Positions 18,010-27,488 of a stretch of 64,000 bases of DNA are shown here, in pieces. Within the stretch, counting starts at the first letter, position 1; the number at the start of each line of letters is the position of its first letter. The translations under genes and the position numbers were made by a program. This stretch comes from Synechococcus sp. A15-62 (GTDB taxonomy: Bacteria; Cyanobacteriota; Cyanobacteriia; PCC-6307; Cyanobiaceae): contig NZ_CP047950.1 of the NCBI RefSeq assembly GCF_014280075.1, positions 1,984,001 to 2,048,000 of the forward strand, written 5' to 3'. Below the pieces are notes generated by a model, which worked only from the letters and a program-made list of their open reading frames with translations, was not told the DNA's origin and searched no databases.

Positions 18010-18030
18010 AAGATCTGGTCAACTAAGGCG

Positions 18031-18056
18031 ACTCTATGTATGAGCGTTCATAGAGT
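18031..18056. promoter_or_regulatory. Inverted repeat in the zds / Fe-S carrier divergent promoter
   Basis: A 26-nt dyad with perfect 8-nt arms (ACTCTATG and CATAGAGT) around a 10-nt centre that itself holds TATGA and TCATA. It lies in the 70-bp space between the divergent zds and A-type carrier starts, so a transcription terminator is unlikely. It could be the operator of a regulator acting on one or both genes. It is not the CAAC-N6-GTTG pattern I associate with SufR. Confidence 0.5.
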
Positions 18057-18079
18057 GAGAGCACGAGCCTGCGTCGACC

Positions 18080-18472
18080 ATGACTTCCACCCCCGATACC
18101 GCGCCGGCCCATACCGCCAAAGACGGCAAGGGCATCCTGATCACTGAACCGGCGATGCAGCAGCTGGCGAAGCTGTGTGGCGAACAGGGTGAGAACCAAG
18201 TGCTTCGTGTCGGGGTGCGGTCCGGGGGCTGCAGCGGCATGAGCTACACGATGGATTTCGTGCCCGCCTCCGACACCCTCGACGACGACGAGACCTACGA
18301 GTATGTGGCGGCTGATGGACAGAGCTTCCGGGTGATCTGTGATCCGAAAAGCCTGCTCTACATCTACGGAATGCAGCTGGACTTCAGCACTGCCCTGATC
18401 GGCGGTGGCTTCAACTTCACCAACCCCAATGCCAGCCAGACCTGCGGCTGCGGCAGTTCCTTCGCCGTGTGA
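18080..18472 (+). CDS. A-type iron-sulfur cluster carrier (SufA/IscA family)
   Basis: 130 residues. It carries the three conserved cysteines of A-type carriers: GGCSGMSY near residue 51 and the C-terminal CGCGSSF. The N-terminal 15 residues are a poorly conserved extension. These proteins accept [2Fe-2S]/[4Fe-4S] clusters and pass them to apoproteins such as photosystem I. It diverges from zds with a dyad between them. Confidence 0.9.
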   Translation: MTSTPDTAPAHTAKDGKGILITEPAMQQLAKLCGEQGENQVLRVGVRSGGCSGMSYTMDFVPASDTLDDDETYEYVAADGQSFRVICDPKSLLYIYGMQLDFSTALIGGGFNFTNPNASQTCGCGSSFAV

Positions 18473-18521
18473 GCAAAGCCACGTGGGAATCTGAGGAGAG
18501 ATCACTGCCCTCTCCCTGTTG

Positions 18522-18941
18522 ATGGAGACTTCCCAGGACAGCCTGTTTGAGCAGGCCATGGCCCGATATCAGGCTGGCGCCGCAGCCGAAGAGGTGCTGC
18601 CTGATTTCGCCCGCATCGTTGAAGCCGCTCCTCGCCAATCGGCGGGCTGGACCTGCCTGGCCTGGCTGCAGCTGCTTTGCAACCAACCGGAGGAGGCGCT
18701 GCGGTCGGCACGTTTCGCTGTGAGACTCAACGGCCAGGACCCCCAGGCCAGAATCAACCTCAGCCTTGCTTTGCTAGAGACCCAATCCAAGGGCGTGCGC
18801 GATCACATCCAGGTGGTGCAGCAGGTGATGACCCTGGCCCCAGAGGTGTCCAGCGAACTCAAGGCCTCGATCGCCGACGGGCTCGAGCGCAAACCCGGCT
18901 GGAAGGCCCTTGAAAAAGTGAAAGCCTGGCTTGAGCTCTGA
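18522..18941 (+). CDS. Small TPR-like helical protein
   Basis: About 139 residues with TPR-like helices (SLFEQAMARYQAGA, AGWTCLAWLQLLCNQPEEALRSARFAVRL). It has no signal or membrane segment. The ATG at 18522 directly follows an in-frame TTG, so the start could be one codon earlier. It lies 49 bp downstream of the Fe-S carrier and probably shares its transcript. Function unknown; TPR proteins of this type are often assembly factors. Confidence 0.75.
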   Translation: METSQDSLFEQAMARYQAGAAAEEVLPDFARIVEAAPRQSAGWTCLAWLQLLCNQPEEALRSARFAVRLNGQDPQARINLSLALLETQSKGVRDHIQVVQQVMTLAPEVSSELKASIADGLERKPGWKALEKVKAWLEL

Positions 18942-18977
18942 TCACAACGGACGCTCCGCCTGCCTGAAAGCCCCTGC

Positions 18978-19145
18978 ATGACAGCCACCTGGACCATCAC
19001 CCGCCTGCCGTCCCAGGTTCGCGTGCGGCCTCCAGCGGATCATTCGGCTCAATTGCGGCAGGAACGCCTGGCCAGCGAAGCGCGACGGTTGCAACTGGCC
19101 AGACGCGCCAACGGCATTCCGGATCCGAGCACCTGGATGTGGTGA
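18978..19145 (+). CDS. Small hypothetical protein, 55 residues
   Basis: An ATG frame of 55 codons. It starts MTATWTITRLPSQVRVRPP and continues with a charged helix (LRQERLASEARRLQLARRANG) ending IPDPSTWMW. It sits between two plus-strand genes and its stop shares one base with the next ATG (TGATG), which is the usual coupling pattern here and supports reality. No function can be assigned. Confidence 0.6.
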   Translation: MTATWTITRLPSQVRVRPPADHSAQLRQERLASEARRLQLARRANGIPDPSTWMW

Positions 19146-20329
19146 TGAGCAGCCCGGCGATGGCACGCATCCTGCTGCTGAGCAATGGCCACGGCGAAGA
19201 CCTCTCCGGCGCCTTACTCGCCCAGGAGCTTCAGCGACAGGGGCACAACGTGCAGGCTCTCCCGCTGGTGGGCCTTGGCAATGCTTATCAAAAAGCCGGC
19301 GTGCCACTGCTGGGACGCAGCCACGAATTCAGCACCGGGGGCATTGGCTACACCAGCCTTCGCGGCCGCCTCACCGAGATCGTCCAAGGGCAAGTGCTGT
19401 ATCTGCTCCGACGCCTGATCCGTTTGATGCGGCACCGGCGCCGCTTTGATCTGATCCTGGTGGTGGGGGATGTGATCCCTGTGATCGCGGCATGGCTCAG
19501 CCAACGGCCTGTGGCGACCTATCTGGTGGCCTACTCCAGCCACTATGAAGGGACGCTGCGGCTGCCCTGGCCCTGCGCCGCTTTGTTGAAAAGCCCGCGG
19601 TTCAAAGCGGTGTACAGCCGCGATCAACGCACCGCCGAGGACCTCAGCGGGCAACTGCAACGGCCGGTGAGCTTTCTGGGCAATCCATTCATGGATTCGG
19701 TGCTCACAGCGGCCGCCTCGCCGCCCAGCAGCACGCCACGCGTCGGTCTACTGCCCGGCAGCCGCCGACCTGAACTGGAACAGAACCTGCAGCTGTTGCT
19801 GCAGCTGATCGAGCTACTGCCCAGCACAGTGCGCTGCAACGTGGATCTGGCTCTGGTGCCCAGCCTGGATGACAACAGCTTGCGGCGGCTCAGCGAACGA
19901 TGCGGCTGGCACTTGAAGAACGGCGTGCTGGAACGTGAGGGAGCCCGGGCGATCAACGTTCGCCGCGGGGCCTTCCGTGCCGTACTGCAGCACAGCGATC
20001 TGGTGATCGGCATGGCAGGTACCGCCATCGAACAGGCCGTTGGCCTGGCCAAACCGGTGCTGCAGGTGCCGGGCCAAGGGCCTCAATTCACAGCAGCATT
20101 CGCTGAAGCCCAACGGCGCCTGCTCGGGCCCACGGTGTTCTGCGCCGACGGAGAGAGTGGCAGCCGTGAGGCTTTGGAGGGAACAGCGGAGCTGGCCATG
20201 GCTCTGCTTGAGCGTGCGCGACGGGATCCTGGCTTGCAACAGCAATGCCAAATGGAGGCCAAATGGCGCCTCGGAGAAGCGGGCGGTAGCCTGAGAATGG
20301 CGGCAGCGATCGATGCCTTGCTGCCATGA
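19145..20329 (+). CDS. Lipid-A-disaccharide-synthase-related glycosyltransferase (TIGR03492 type)
   Basis: About 394 residues, GT-B fold resembling LpxB but in the cyanobacterial/plant TIGR03492 branch. The start ARILLLSNGHGEDLSGALLA, the GDVIPVIAAW block near 105, FLGNPFMDSV near 180 and GMAGTAIEQAVGLAKPVLQ near 290 are characteristic. The true substrate is not established, although a lipid glycosyl transfer is expected. ATG at 19145 chosen because it couples to the preceding stop; two GTG codons precede it. Confidence 0.8.
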   Translation: MSSPAMARILLLSNGHGEDLSGALLAQELQRQGHNVQALPLVGLGNAYQKAGVPLLGRSHEFSTGGIGYTSLRGRLTEIVQGQVLYLLRRLIRLMRHRRRFDLILVVGDVIPVIAAWLSQRPVATYLVAYSSHYEGTLRLPWPCAALLKSPRFKAVYSRDQRTAEDLSGQLQRPVSFLGNPFMDSVLTAAASPPSSTPRVGLLPGSRRPELEQNLQLLLQLIELLPSTVRCNVDLALVPSLDDNSLRRLSERCGWHLKNGVLEREGARAINVRRGAFRAVLQHSDLVIGMAGTAIEQAVGLAKPVLQVPGQGPQFTAAFAEAQRRLLGPTVFCADGESGSREALEGTAELAMALLERARRDPGLQQQCQMEAKWRLGEAGGSLRMAAAIDALLP

Positions 20330-20598
20330 GTGCCCCTTCAGAACCAGCCTGGAAGCGCTGGCTCGACCGGCTGCTGATGGTGAATGTGCTGCTGGTGTTT
20401 ATCGGCGCAGGGGTCTTCGCCGTTGCCGTGGTGCAACAGGGCCAAGGCCATGACTGGCTGATGGACCAGGTTCAAGTGCTGTGGCAACCCCTGTTCGCCC
20501 CAGCCATCAGCCTGCTGATCATGGCGGCCCTGGTGAGCGGCATCTTCAGCTGGTGGCAGCGGCGAGTGCTGAAGCCAGATCGGGGTAGCGGAAGCTGA
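20326..20598 (+). CDS. Two-helix membrane protein, 90 residues
   Basis: A short protein with two predicted transmembrane helices (MVNVLLVFIGAGVFAVAVV and APAISLLIMAALVSGIFSWW), a cytoplasmic N-terminus rich in W/R and a basic C-tail. It begins inside the previous stop (ATGA). It overlaps the convergent epimerase gene by 53 bp. Conserved-hypothetical type; function unknown. Confidence 0.7.
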   Translation: MSAPSEPAWKRWLDRLLMVNVLLVFIGAGVFAVAVVQQGQGHDWLMDQVQVLWQPLFAPAISLLIMAALVSGIFSWWQRRVLKPDRGSGS

Positions 20599-21475
20599 AG
20601 TTCAAGCCATCAAGCCGCTCCGACGCAACCTGCTGGCCCTCCAACACCACCTTGGAGCCATCCCCCAGAAGCACCTGAAGCACTGGAGCTGGCACCGGCA
20701 ACAAACTCGGACGGCCCAGGCTGCGCCCCAGCTGCTTGCAGAAGGCCGTCATCGAGACGGGCTCGGGAGCCACGGCATTGATCACGCCACTCCAGCTCTC
20801 GTCCGTGAGGGATTGAAGGATCAGGGCGCAGAGGTCACTGCGGTGGATCCAACTCATCCACTGCCGGCCACTGCCGATCGGACCACCAAACCCTGTGCGG
20901 AACACCGGAAGCATTTTTCCGAGTGCGCCGCCGTCGGCCGCCAGCACGATGCCGATCCGCAGGGTGACCTGCCGTACCGCAGACGGCACCGCCATAGCAG
21001 CCGCTTCCCAGCGCTCACACAAGCTCGCAAGGAAGTCGTCGCCAGGGGTGCTCGATTCGAGAAAACGCTTGTCCAGGCTGGATCCGTAGAAGCCAATCGC
21101 CGAGGCATTCACCAGCACTTTTGGTGGTGTTGCACAGGCTTCGATCGCTTTCACCAACTGAGAAGTCGTTTCCAGCCGGCTGGTTTCAAGCAGCTGCCGA
21201 TGGGTCGGGGTCCAACGTTTCTCGGCAATCGGTTCACCCGCCAGGTTGACCACCGCATCGGCCTGGTTGAGGGCATCCAGCAGCCCGGCGTCGGCCCAGG
21301 TGCTGCTGCTGGAGGGATCGAACTGCATCCAGGTCAGTCGCCCATCCGCCCGTTCAGCGTCGTAGCCGCGGGCCAACCGGCGGCTGACCACCGTGAGCTG
21401 ATGCCCGGCCTGAAGCAGGAGCGGCAGGAGCTCACGGCCAACAAAACCAGTGCAGCCAAACAGCAGCAGACGCAT
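20546..21475 (-). CDS. TIGR01777-type NAD(P)-binding epimerase (SDR39U1 family)
   Basis: 309 residues. The N-terminal nucleotide-binding motif LLFGCTGFVGREL, VVNLAGEPIAEKRW near 75 and the active-site-like NASAIGFYG near 125 define the TIGR01777 branch of extended SDRs. In Escherichia coli the relative is YfcH. Substrate unknown. Its 3' end overlaps the two-helix membrane protein gene. Confidence 0.85.
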   Translation of the reverse strand: MRLLLFGCTGFVGRELLPLLLQAGHQLTVVSRRLARGYDAERADGRLTWMQFDPSSSSTWADAGLLDALNQADAVVNLAGEPIAEKRWTPTHRQLLETSRLETTSQLVKAIEACATPPKVLVNASAIGFYGSSLDKRFLESSTPGDDFLASLCERWEAAAMAVPSAVRQVTLRIGIVLAADGGALGKMLPVFRTGFGGPIGSGRQWMSWIHRSDLCALILQSLTDESWSGVINAVAPEPVSMTAFCKQLGRSLGRPSLLPVPAPVLQVLLGDGSKVVLEGQQVASERLDGLNFSFRYPDLASALAAATS

Positions 21476-21557
21476 GAAAGCGGGGGTGTTGCGGCTGGGA
21501 GGCTAAGGGGGTTCGTGGGCGATTGGTTTTAGCCTGGTGCCATCATCTTCCTCTGTC

Positions 21558-21812
21558 ATGGCCGAATCTGACGCCGCTGCCCCCGCCAAGGCCAAGCCTG
21601 CTGCGCTGCGCAAGGGTGCCTTGGTCAAGGTGAACAGAACCGCCTACAGCTCCAGCCTTGAGGCTGGAGCCAGCGATCCAATAGCACCCGACTACATCTT
21701 TGAAGGTCCTGGCGAGCTGCTGGTGGTGAAAGGGGACTACGGCCAGGTGCGCTGGAACCGTCCGGTGCCCGATGTGTGGCTGCGAATGGATCAGCTGGAA
21801 GCCTGCTCTTGA
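21558..21812 (+). CDS. ndhO: NAD(P)H-quinone oxidoreductase subunit O
   Basis: 84 residues. NdhO is a cyanobacterial/chloroplast-specific peripheral subunit of NDH-1. The core KKGxLVxVNRxAY (here [13 protein letters not shown]), [11 protein letters not shown] and [16 protein letters not shown] is diagnostic. The ATG at 21558 is chosen over a shorter-range alternative at 21537. The 3' end overlaps the convergent GT39 gene by 22 bp. Confidence 0.93.
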   Translation: MAESDAAAPAKAKPAALRKGALVKVNRTAYSSSLEAGASDPIAPDYIFEGPGELLVVKGDYGQVRWNRPVPDVWLRMDQLEACS

Positions 21813-23857
21813 TCCTGATCTTGGTTGGAGGCGGGCTCCAGGGCCTCCTCCACGGCTGTAATGGCCGCTGGAACTGATGTGATGGCGGCTGGGATGCGCC
21901 ATACAGCACCGGAGAGCACACCGCTGAGATCCCCCAGCGCCGCCAGGACAGGATTCGAAACACTGGCGCCATCCGCAGCAACGGCGGCCTGCCAGGGATT
22001 CCACCCCGCAAGGTTGACCACACAGCGGTAGGCCGCTGGCCAGGGGTTATCAGGCAACAGCCGTTGCAAGACCTCGAACTGCTCTGACGCCTGCGAGGGG
22101 CGGTTTTCCAGTACCGCCAGCAGTGCAAGGGTCCAACGCGGTTGCACAGCATCGGGATCCTGCGCCAAGGCCGCCAAGGCCTCAGAACGCACCGGATCCC
22201 GGTAGCTGAAATGGCCATCGATCATGTGCTCCTGCCCCACCGCAGCGAACACCGGATCCAGCCCCACCGGCCCTGCCGCCAGGCCAGCGGCGAGGTCGGG
22301 GAAGCGCTGCGCGAAGGAAGGGCCTGCAATCGGATGCGGCGCGCGGCGGCGCCAGAGGGAATAACTCCCCCCCTTGGCGCGCTCAAATTGATCCACCGGC
22401 TCGAACACCCCGCTGCTGCGCACGGCTTGATCCAGCTTTCGCGCCGCTTTGCGCACCGATCCCTGGTTCCCTTCCGCCAACACCACCCATTCAGCCCGAG
22501 CCAGCACTGGCTCTCGGTCCTGGCGGCTGCCGCCCAGCTGCCGGCCAACGGTCTGCCCCCCGTGGCGACGACCGTAGAAGCTGACGTTGTGCTGGTTGAG
22601 ATCGGAGGTGCTGGGCACCACGATCAAGGTGGAGGGAGGCGTGCTGGGGTCTCCACCACCGGCAGCCTTCACCAACGCCTCCACCGGCCCACGGGGCCGG
22701 TCGTCAAAGCGATGCAGCTGATGGGCCCAGCCCGCCGGAACACAGGCCAGCAGCCCAGCACCGAATAGGGGCCAGACCAGCCTCGAGCGCCTGGCCTCCA
22801 ACCAATGGCCCCATTGCCACCACCCACGGGCCAGGAGCAAAAGCAAGGAGGGGAGGAGGGGAGCGATGTAGCGGTCGCCTTTGTTGGGGCTCAACGTGGT
22901 GAGCACCCAGGCCGCCACCAGATTGATCAGGAGCCAGCGCCAGGACCAGGCGTGGTCGCTGGAGGGCTGCCGGCGCTGCCAGCACCAAAGCAGCAGCCCC
23001 GACAACCCCACCAACAACAGAACGCTGCCGAGCTGCTCCGGCAACAAGCGCGGGTACCACAACCAACTGGCCAGGCTGAGCACGCCAGGATCCCCTTCCC
23101 GGGCCGCCGACTCGAACACGGCCCGGTTGGTGCCGCCGAGGCTGGTGATCCAGTTATGACGCAACCAGGGACCAATCAACGCCGCCATGAGCAGAGGCAG
23201 CAGCAGGGCTTGCCGCAACCAAGGGCCTCCCCGCCTCAACGCCATTCCCGCAGCCCAGAGTCCCGCAGGAACAAGCACAAGCAGGGCGCTTTGCTTCACC
23301 AGCACCGCAGCGATGGCTGCCAGGGTGCAACCCCAGGCCTGCTCCCAGCGGCCACCGCTCTTGGGATCGCACCAGACCCCGAGACGCCAGATCGCCAGGC
23401 TGCAACTGGCCACCAGGGCCATCTCAAGCACGTAGTCCGTGCGCAGATCCAGAAAGGCTGGCGTCAATGCCGCCAACAGACAGGCGATCAAAGCCAGGCC
23501 ATCCCCCTGCAGCCGCCGCCCCCAGCCCGCCATCACCACGAGGAGCAACCCGTGCCAGAGGCTCAAGCTCCAGGCCGCTTGCTCCGGGGCATCACCACTC
23601 AGGGCCATCACGCTGCCGTTCACCAGCGAGGCCAGGGGCGGAATCTTCGGCGAGAGATCCAGCAACGCCTGCCAACCCTGCCAACCGCCACCGGGAAGGA
23701 CGCCCAAGGCGCGGCCATGGTCCATGGCGCTGTTGAGGTAGTCAGCCTGATCCCAGGCGGGGACGCCGGTCTGGAGCGTCCACCAGAGCCGATCCACCAG
23801 GGTGGAGAGCACCCAGATCAGGGCAACCGAAGCCCAGAAACGCCAGCGCTGCTTCAC
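21791..23857 (-). CDS. GT39/ArnT-like membrane glycosyltransferase with soluble C-terminal extension
   Basis: 688 residues. The first ~430 residues form about 11 transmembrane segments. The early periplasmic loop has the acidic pair WDQADY near residue 36, where the PMT/ArnT family has its catalytic DE-type motif. Residues ~430-688 are soluble with TPR-like helices ([24 protein letters not shown]) and end in a Q/E/S-rich tail. The protein should use a polyprenyl-phosphate sugar donor. Transcribed with the J-protein and cysK by 4-bp overlaps. Confidence 0.75.
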   Translation of the reverse strand: MKQRWRFWASVALIWVLSTLVDRLWWTLQTGVPAWDQADYLNSAMDHGRALGVLPGGGWQGWQALLDLSPKIPPLASLVNGSVMALSGDAPEQAAWSLSLWHGLLLVVMAGWGRRLQGDGLALIACLLAALTPAFLDLRTDYVLEMALVASCSLAIWRLGVWCDPKSGGRWEQAWGCTLAAIAAVLVKQSALLVLVPAGLWAAGMALRRGGPWLRQALLLPLLMAALIGPWLRHNWITSLGGTNRAVFESAAREGDPGVLSLASWLWYPRLLPEQLGSVLLLVGLSGLLLWCWQRRQPSSDHAWSWRWLLINLVAAWVLTTLSPNKGDRYIAPLLPSLLLLLARGWWQWGHWLEARRSRLVWPLFGAGLLACVPAGWAHQLHRFDDRPRGPVEALVKAAGGGDPSTPPSTLIVVPSTSDLNQHNVSFYGRRHGGQTVGRQLGGSRQDREPVLARAEWVVLAEGNQGSVRKAARKLDQAVRSSGVFEPVDQFERAKGGSYSLWRRRAPHPIAGPSFAQRFPDLAAGLAAGPVGLDPVFAAVGQEHMIDGHFSYRDPVRSEALAALAQDPDAVQPRWTLALLAVLENRPSQASEQFEVLQRLLPDNPWPAAYRCVVNLAGWNPWQAAVAADGASVSNPVLAALGDLSGVLSGAVWRIPAAITSVPAAITAVEEALEPASNQDQDQEQASS

Positions 23858-24522
23858 ACGATCTCCAAGCGACGCCGTTCATCCTGGAGGCGCTTGCGTC
23901 GCTGCTTTGCCTCCCGCAGCATCTCGCGACCATCGTGGAGATACCCATCCACGTAGCCCATGGTGTAGCGCTCCAGTTCGGCCAGAGCGTCCTCCACTTC
24001 GGAAAGGCAGTGATACAGGCTCAAACCGAAGCCACGGGCCGAGGCCGGCGTGGGCAACGACTGGAACAGTTGCTTGACCTTGTCCATCCGGCGTCCGCTC
24101 GCCTCGAGATAGCTGCAGAACGCCTCCATCAGCTCGTCGTCGTAGGGATCAGCCGACAGTGCCTTGAGTTGCTTGGCGAAGGGATTGATGACTTCACCGA
24201 GCATGCGATCGATCGGGGCGTAGACCCGCCGCAGCCACTCCACCAGGGCATCGTCCGCGGCCACAGCACGATCGTGAGCACGGCTGGCCCGGCGCAGATC
24301 CGTCGGCGATGCCGCCCGGGCCGGCTGGGGCCGCGTGCGATCAAAGGCCTTGCGGCGCTCGGCATCCCCGAGAACTTCCCAGGCGGCATTGAGGGCCAGC
24401 ATCTGCTGGTCGTCGCCACCGGCATCGGGATGGTGCTGCTTCACCAGCTGGCGGTAGGCCGCCTTGATCTCAGCGTTGCTGGCGGTGCTGCTGACACCGA
24501 GCACGGCATAGGGATCGCTCAC
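23854..24522 (-). CDS. J-domain protein
   Basis: 222 residues. The N-terminal J domain ([22 protein letters not shown], with the HPD motif in KQHHPDAGG) recruits and stimulates Hsp70. The remainder has no zinc-finger or DnaJ C-terminal domains, so it is a type III J protein. The helical C-terminal part ends in a strongly basic stretch ([16 protein letters not shown]). It sits between cysK and the GT39 gene with 4-bp overlaps at both sides. Confidence 0.88.
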   Translation of the reverse strand: MSDPYAVLGVSSTASNAEIKAAYRQLVKQHHPDAGGDDQQMLALNAAWEVLGDAERRKAFDRTRPQPARAASPTDLRRASRAHDRAVAADDALVEWLRRVYAPIDRMLGEVINPFAKQLKALSADPYDDELMEAFCSYLEASGRRMDKVKQLFQSLPTPASARGFGLSLYHCLSEVEDALAELERYTMGYVDGYLHDGREMLREAKQRRKRLQDERRRLEIV

Positions 24523-25487
24523 AGCTGACCATCCCTCCGGGCGGGAAGCTGCGAAGCAGCACTGAACATCGGGGTGGAGAGGTAGCGCTCGCCATAACTA
24601 GCCAGCATCACCACCAGGCGTTTGCCCGCCATGGCGGGGTCCTGGCCCACCCGCAGAGCCGCAGCCATGGCCGCGCCACTGCTGATCCCGCAGAGCAGAC
24701 CTTCCTCACGGGCCAGGCGCCGGCCCACTTGCATGGCCTCCTCATCGCTCACCGTGAGGATCGAGTCGATCCGATCCAATTCCAACACCGCAGGCACAAA
24801 ACCAGCCCCGATCCCCTGAATGCGATGGGCCCCAGGGGGCTTGCCAGACAGCACGGCACTGGCCTCGGGCTCTACGGCAATCACCTGAAGCTGCGGCTGC
24901 CGCTGTTTCAACAGCCGGGCACAACCGGTGATGGTGCCGCCGGTGCCCACCCCAGCCACAAAGGCATCGATCTGGCCCTCGGTATCGCGCCAGATCTCCT
25001 CCGCCGTGGTGCGTTCATGCACGGCTGGATTGGCGGGGTTGTCGAACTGCTGCAGGAGATAGGCATTGGGAATCTCATCCACCAACTCCTTGGCCAGGGC
25101 GATCGCCCCATTCATGCCCTGGGCACCGTCGGTGAGCTGCAACTCGGCCCCATAGGCCCGCAGCATCGCGCGACGCTCCGTGCTCATCGTGTCCGGCATG
25201 GTGAGAATCAGCCGGTAGCCCCGAGCCGCCGCCACCATGGCCAGGGCGATTCCGGTGTTGCCACTGGTGGGCTCCACCAGCACCGTTCGGCCGGGAACGA
25301 TCGTGCCGGATTGCTCCGCCTCCAACACCATGGCGCTGGCGATGCGGTCTTTCACCGAGGCGGAGGGGTTAAAGCTCTCCAACTTGGCCAGGATCTCAGC
25401 CTGGCAGCCGCAGGCCTGGGGCAGACGGTTCAACCGCACAAGGGGCGTGCCACCGATCAAGGCTGTGATGTCAGGAGCAATGCTCAT
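24519..25487 (-). CDS. cysK: Cysteine synthase A (O-acetylserine sulfhydrylase)
   Basis: 322 residues, PLP-dependent. It makes cysteine from O-acetylserine and sulfide. The PLP lysine lies in [12 protein letters not shown] near residue 46, the substrate loop is TSGNTGIAL near 75 and the phosphate-binding [10 protein letters not shown] is near 180. The first gene of the minus-strand run cysK / J-protein / GT39. A terminator of the upstream porin gene separates the two. Confidence 0.93.
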   Translation of the reverse strand: MSIAPDITALIGGTPLVRLNRLPQACGCQAEILAKLESFNPSASVKDRIASAMVLEAEQSGTIVPGRTVLVEPTSGNTGIALAMVAAARGYRLILTMPDTMSTERRAMLRAYGAELQLTDGAQGMNGAIALAKELVDEIPNAYLLQQFDNPANPAVHERTTAEEIWRDTEGQIDAFVAGVGTGGTITGCARLLKQRQPQLQVIAVEPEASAVLSGKPPGAHRIQGIGAGFVPAVLELDRIDSILTVSDEEAMQVGRRLAREEGLLCGISSGAAMAAALRVGQDPAMAGKRLVVMLASYGERYLSTPMFSAASQLPARRDGQL

Positions 25488-25515
25488 GGCTGCAGCTTGC
25501 CCACAGAACGGCCAT

Positions 25516-25543
25516 AAAAAAAGCCCTCCGCACGGGGGGCTTT
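25516..25543 (-). terminator. Rho-independent terminator of the 25.6-27.3 kb porin gene
   Basis: Read on the minus strand: a 10-bp stem (AAAGCCCCCC with AGGGC-side partner, 4-nt loop) followed by seven U residues from the A-run at 25516-25522. It lies 55 bp beyond the porin stop and 29 bp before the cysK start. Confidence 0.85.
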
Positions 25544-25597
25544 GGGTGTGTGTGAAGAAGGTTGTTCTGAAGGCCCAACCGAAGCTGAGCCCAGTGA

Positions 25598-27262
25598 TCA
25601 GAACTTGAAGGTGGTCTGAACCAGGCCACCGAAGACTCCGAGGGACTTGTAGTCGCCGTTGACATTCTGGGTGTTGTCCCCGAGAGGACGGCTCAGCCAG
25701 TACAGAGCAGGGGTGATCTTGATGTTGTCGGTGACCTGGAAGCTGTACCAGAGCTCCATGGCATAACCACCATCCGCCACATCACCGCGGTCGACCTTAT
25801 AAACGAACTGAGGCTGACCCACGGCATAACCCAGGGCGTTGCCTTCGAGGAAGACATCGTTCCAGGTCAGACCCACCATCCAGCTGGCCATGGCTCGCTT
25901 GTTGGTGTTGTCGTTCCAGACATCGTTGCCGTTGAGGTAAGAGGCACCAACACCGGCGCTGATCGACGGCATCCAACCGGAGTCCTCAGGACGCCAGAAG
26001 CCGTGAAAAGACCAGCTGTGGCTATCGGCGTTGGTGCGCTCGTCAGCGTCACCGACGGTGCAAGGGGTGCCATAAGAGTCGTCCATGGCGAACCGGGTAC
26101 CGGTGCGGAACCTGGCACCACACTGGCCGTAGCGATAACCGGCGGCCAAGCCCCACTGCTGGTTGCCGAAGGCAATCTGCGTGGTGATGTTGCCTTCTGA
26201 GTTGTCGGTCATGAAGCCACCCGTGTTGGGGTTGCTATCACTAGCCTCACCGTAATCAGCCACATAACTAGCGGCCAATGTGAAATAAGGATCACCCTTC
26301 TCCATTTGCTTACGATTGCTGTAAAAGACACCAAAACCGCCGCCGGTCTCCTTGTTCCAGACGCCGGGGGTCCCCAGGGAACCACCAAAGAAATCAAGGA
26401 CCTTGTCGCCACCCTTGGCGTAGGCACTGGCCTGATAGCCCATCATCTCGGTGTTACGGGTCAGGGGGCCGACCTGGACGGTGAAGCCGTCACCAAGGGC
26501 GAAGCGGTAATAAAAACGATCTATTATTAGGAAATCAGCGGTATTAAAATAGACATTTAGACTCCCTGGCCAAAAAACAAATGGACGAGTTGCGAACGCA
26601 TTCGACATATTCCCGCCGCGCAGACGGGTGTAAAGCAGATCCTTGCCTCTGAAAGAGGTCTTCAGAGCAAGACGCAGGTCGTAGCTGAAGGAGAAGGCGC
26701 CGTAGTCAGCATTGTATTCAGCGCGTGCGCCCTTCTCGCCACCGGTCTTGAAGTCATCGCCAATGGCGCGGGTCGCACCTGCTACCCAGTTGCTTGCGCC
26801 ACTGATCTTGGTGGTGGTGGAGAACTGGGTTGATTCCAGTTCGCCAACGCGGGCCTCGAGGCCGTCAACACGACCCTTGAGGATGGCCAGCTCGGTTTCG
26901 AATTCCTTGAGCAGACGACGCAGCTCGTCGGTCACTTCAGTGATCTTGTCGAGGCAAGCGTTCAGCAGGGCAGCCGCTTCATAGCGGGTCATGGCCCGGT
27001 TGCCACGGAAGGTGCCGTTGGGGTAACCGGCGACGCAGCCATAGGTCTCCACCAGGTTGGCCAGAGCCTGATAGGCCCAGTCGGTGGGGTAGACGTCAGA
27101 GAACTGGGTGACGCTGGTGACCTGATAAGCGGAAGCCGCGTAATCAGAAACGCCATTGATGTTCAGCTCGGCTGCATTTGCTGCTGTGCTGTTGACAACA
27201 GCCAAAGGGGCCATCAGGCCAAGGGCAGCAGGAGCCACCAGCAGTTCTTGGAAAAGCTTCAT
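25598..27262 (-). CDS. SLH-domain OprB-family (iron uptake) porin, copy 1
   Basis: 554 residues. A signal peptide ([20 protein letters not shown], cleaved near ANA) is followed by an SLH domain ([36 protein letters not shown]). A coiled-coil spacer comes next ([18 protein letters not shown]), then a ~400-residue beta-barrel ending in Phe. The SLH binds peptidoglycan and the barrel sits in the outer membrane. The first 150 residues are almost identical to the neighbouring porin while the barrels differ. A local AT-rich patch (about 26500-26570) breaks the otherwise GC-rich barrel sequence. Confidence 0.92.
   Translation of the reverse strand: MKLFQELLVAPAALGLMAPLAVVNSTAANAAELNINGVSDYAASAYQVTSVTQFSDVYPTDWAYQALANLVETYGCVAGYPNGTFRGNRAMTRYEAAALLNACLDKITEVTDELRRLLKEFETELAILKGRVDGLEARVGELESTQFSTTTKISGASNWVAGATRAIGDDFKTGGEKGARAEYNADYGAFSFSYDLRLALKTSFRGKDLLYTRLRGGNMSNAFATRPFVFWPGSLNVYFNTADFLIIDRFYYRFALGDGFTVQVGPLTRNTEMMGYQASAYAKGGDKVLDFFGGSLGTPGVWNKETGGGFGVFYSNRKQMEKGDPYFTLAASYVADYGEASDSNPNTGGFMTDNSEGNITTQIAFGNQQWGLAAGYRYGQCGARFRTGTRFAMDDSYGTPCTVGDADERTNADSHSWSFHGFWRPEDSGWMPSISAGVGASYLNGNDVWNDNTNKRAMASWMVGLTWNDVFLEGNALGYAVGQPQFVYKVDRGDVADGGYAMELWYSFQVTDNIKITPALYWLSRPLGDNTQNVNGDYKSLGVFGGLVQTTFKF
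26811..27262 (-). repeat. Conserved 5' block shared with porin copy 2
   Basis: The coding block for signal peptide, SLH domain and coiled coil matches the corresponding block at 28485-28919, with long identical nucleotide runs across the SLH codons. The similarity falls off sharply after the segment encoding QFSTTTK. This is the pattern of gene conversion or of selection on the SLH part. Confidence 0.8.
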
Positions 27263-27268
27263 GGGAGA

Positions 27269-27277
27269 TTCTCACAC
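27269..27277 (-). promoter_or_regulatory. Possible Yfr1 small-RNA target site, porin copy 1
   Basis: On the minus strand GTGTGAGAA lies 7-15 nt before the ATG at 27262. Seven bases (GTGTGAG) are complementary to the conserved UCCUCACAC segment of the cyanobacterial sRNA Yfr1; the eighth is a mismatch. In Prochlorococcus MED4 Yfr1 was reported to target porin (som) mRNAs. Yfr1 itself is not in this window, so this is a prediction. Confidence 0.45.
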
Positions 27278-27408
27278 CAAGAGAAGAGTGCCGGCAAGAC
27301 ATGCCAGATAATTCAGATTAATGGCGCAATTTGCCTCTGTCGATGAGACCAGACCGGCAAAAGAGTTTTTGAGAGTTTAAAAAGACAATTTGCCGAGCGC
27401 AATTAACC

Positions 27409-27438
27409 AAAAAAAAGCTCTCCACCAAGGTGGAGAGC
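27409..27438 (-). terminator. Rho-independent terminator of porin copy 2
   Basis: On the minus strand a perfect 10-bp stem (GCTCTCCACC and its partner GGTGGAGAGC) with a 2-nt loop is followed by eight U residues. It lies about 50 bp after the stop of the 27489-28919 porin and upstream of porin copy 1, so each porin is its own transcription unit. Confidence 0.9.
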
Positions 27439-27488
27439 CGAAAGTTCTGAGAAGAACGAGACCCGATGAGGGGCCTCAAATCTATTGA

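Noticed and set aside
16606-18147. 513-codon plus-strand frame opposite zds
   Set aside because: Antisense of a well-conserved desaturase; no plausible domain.
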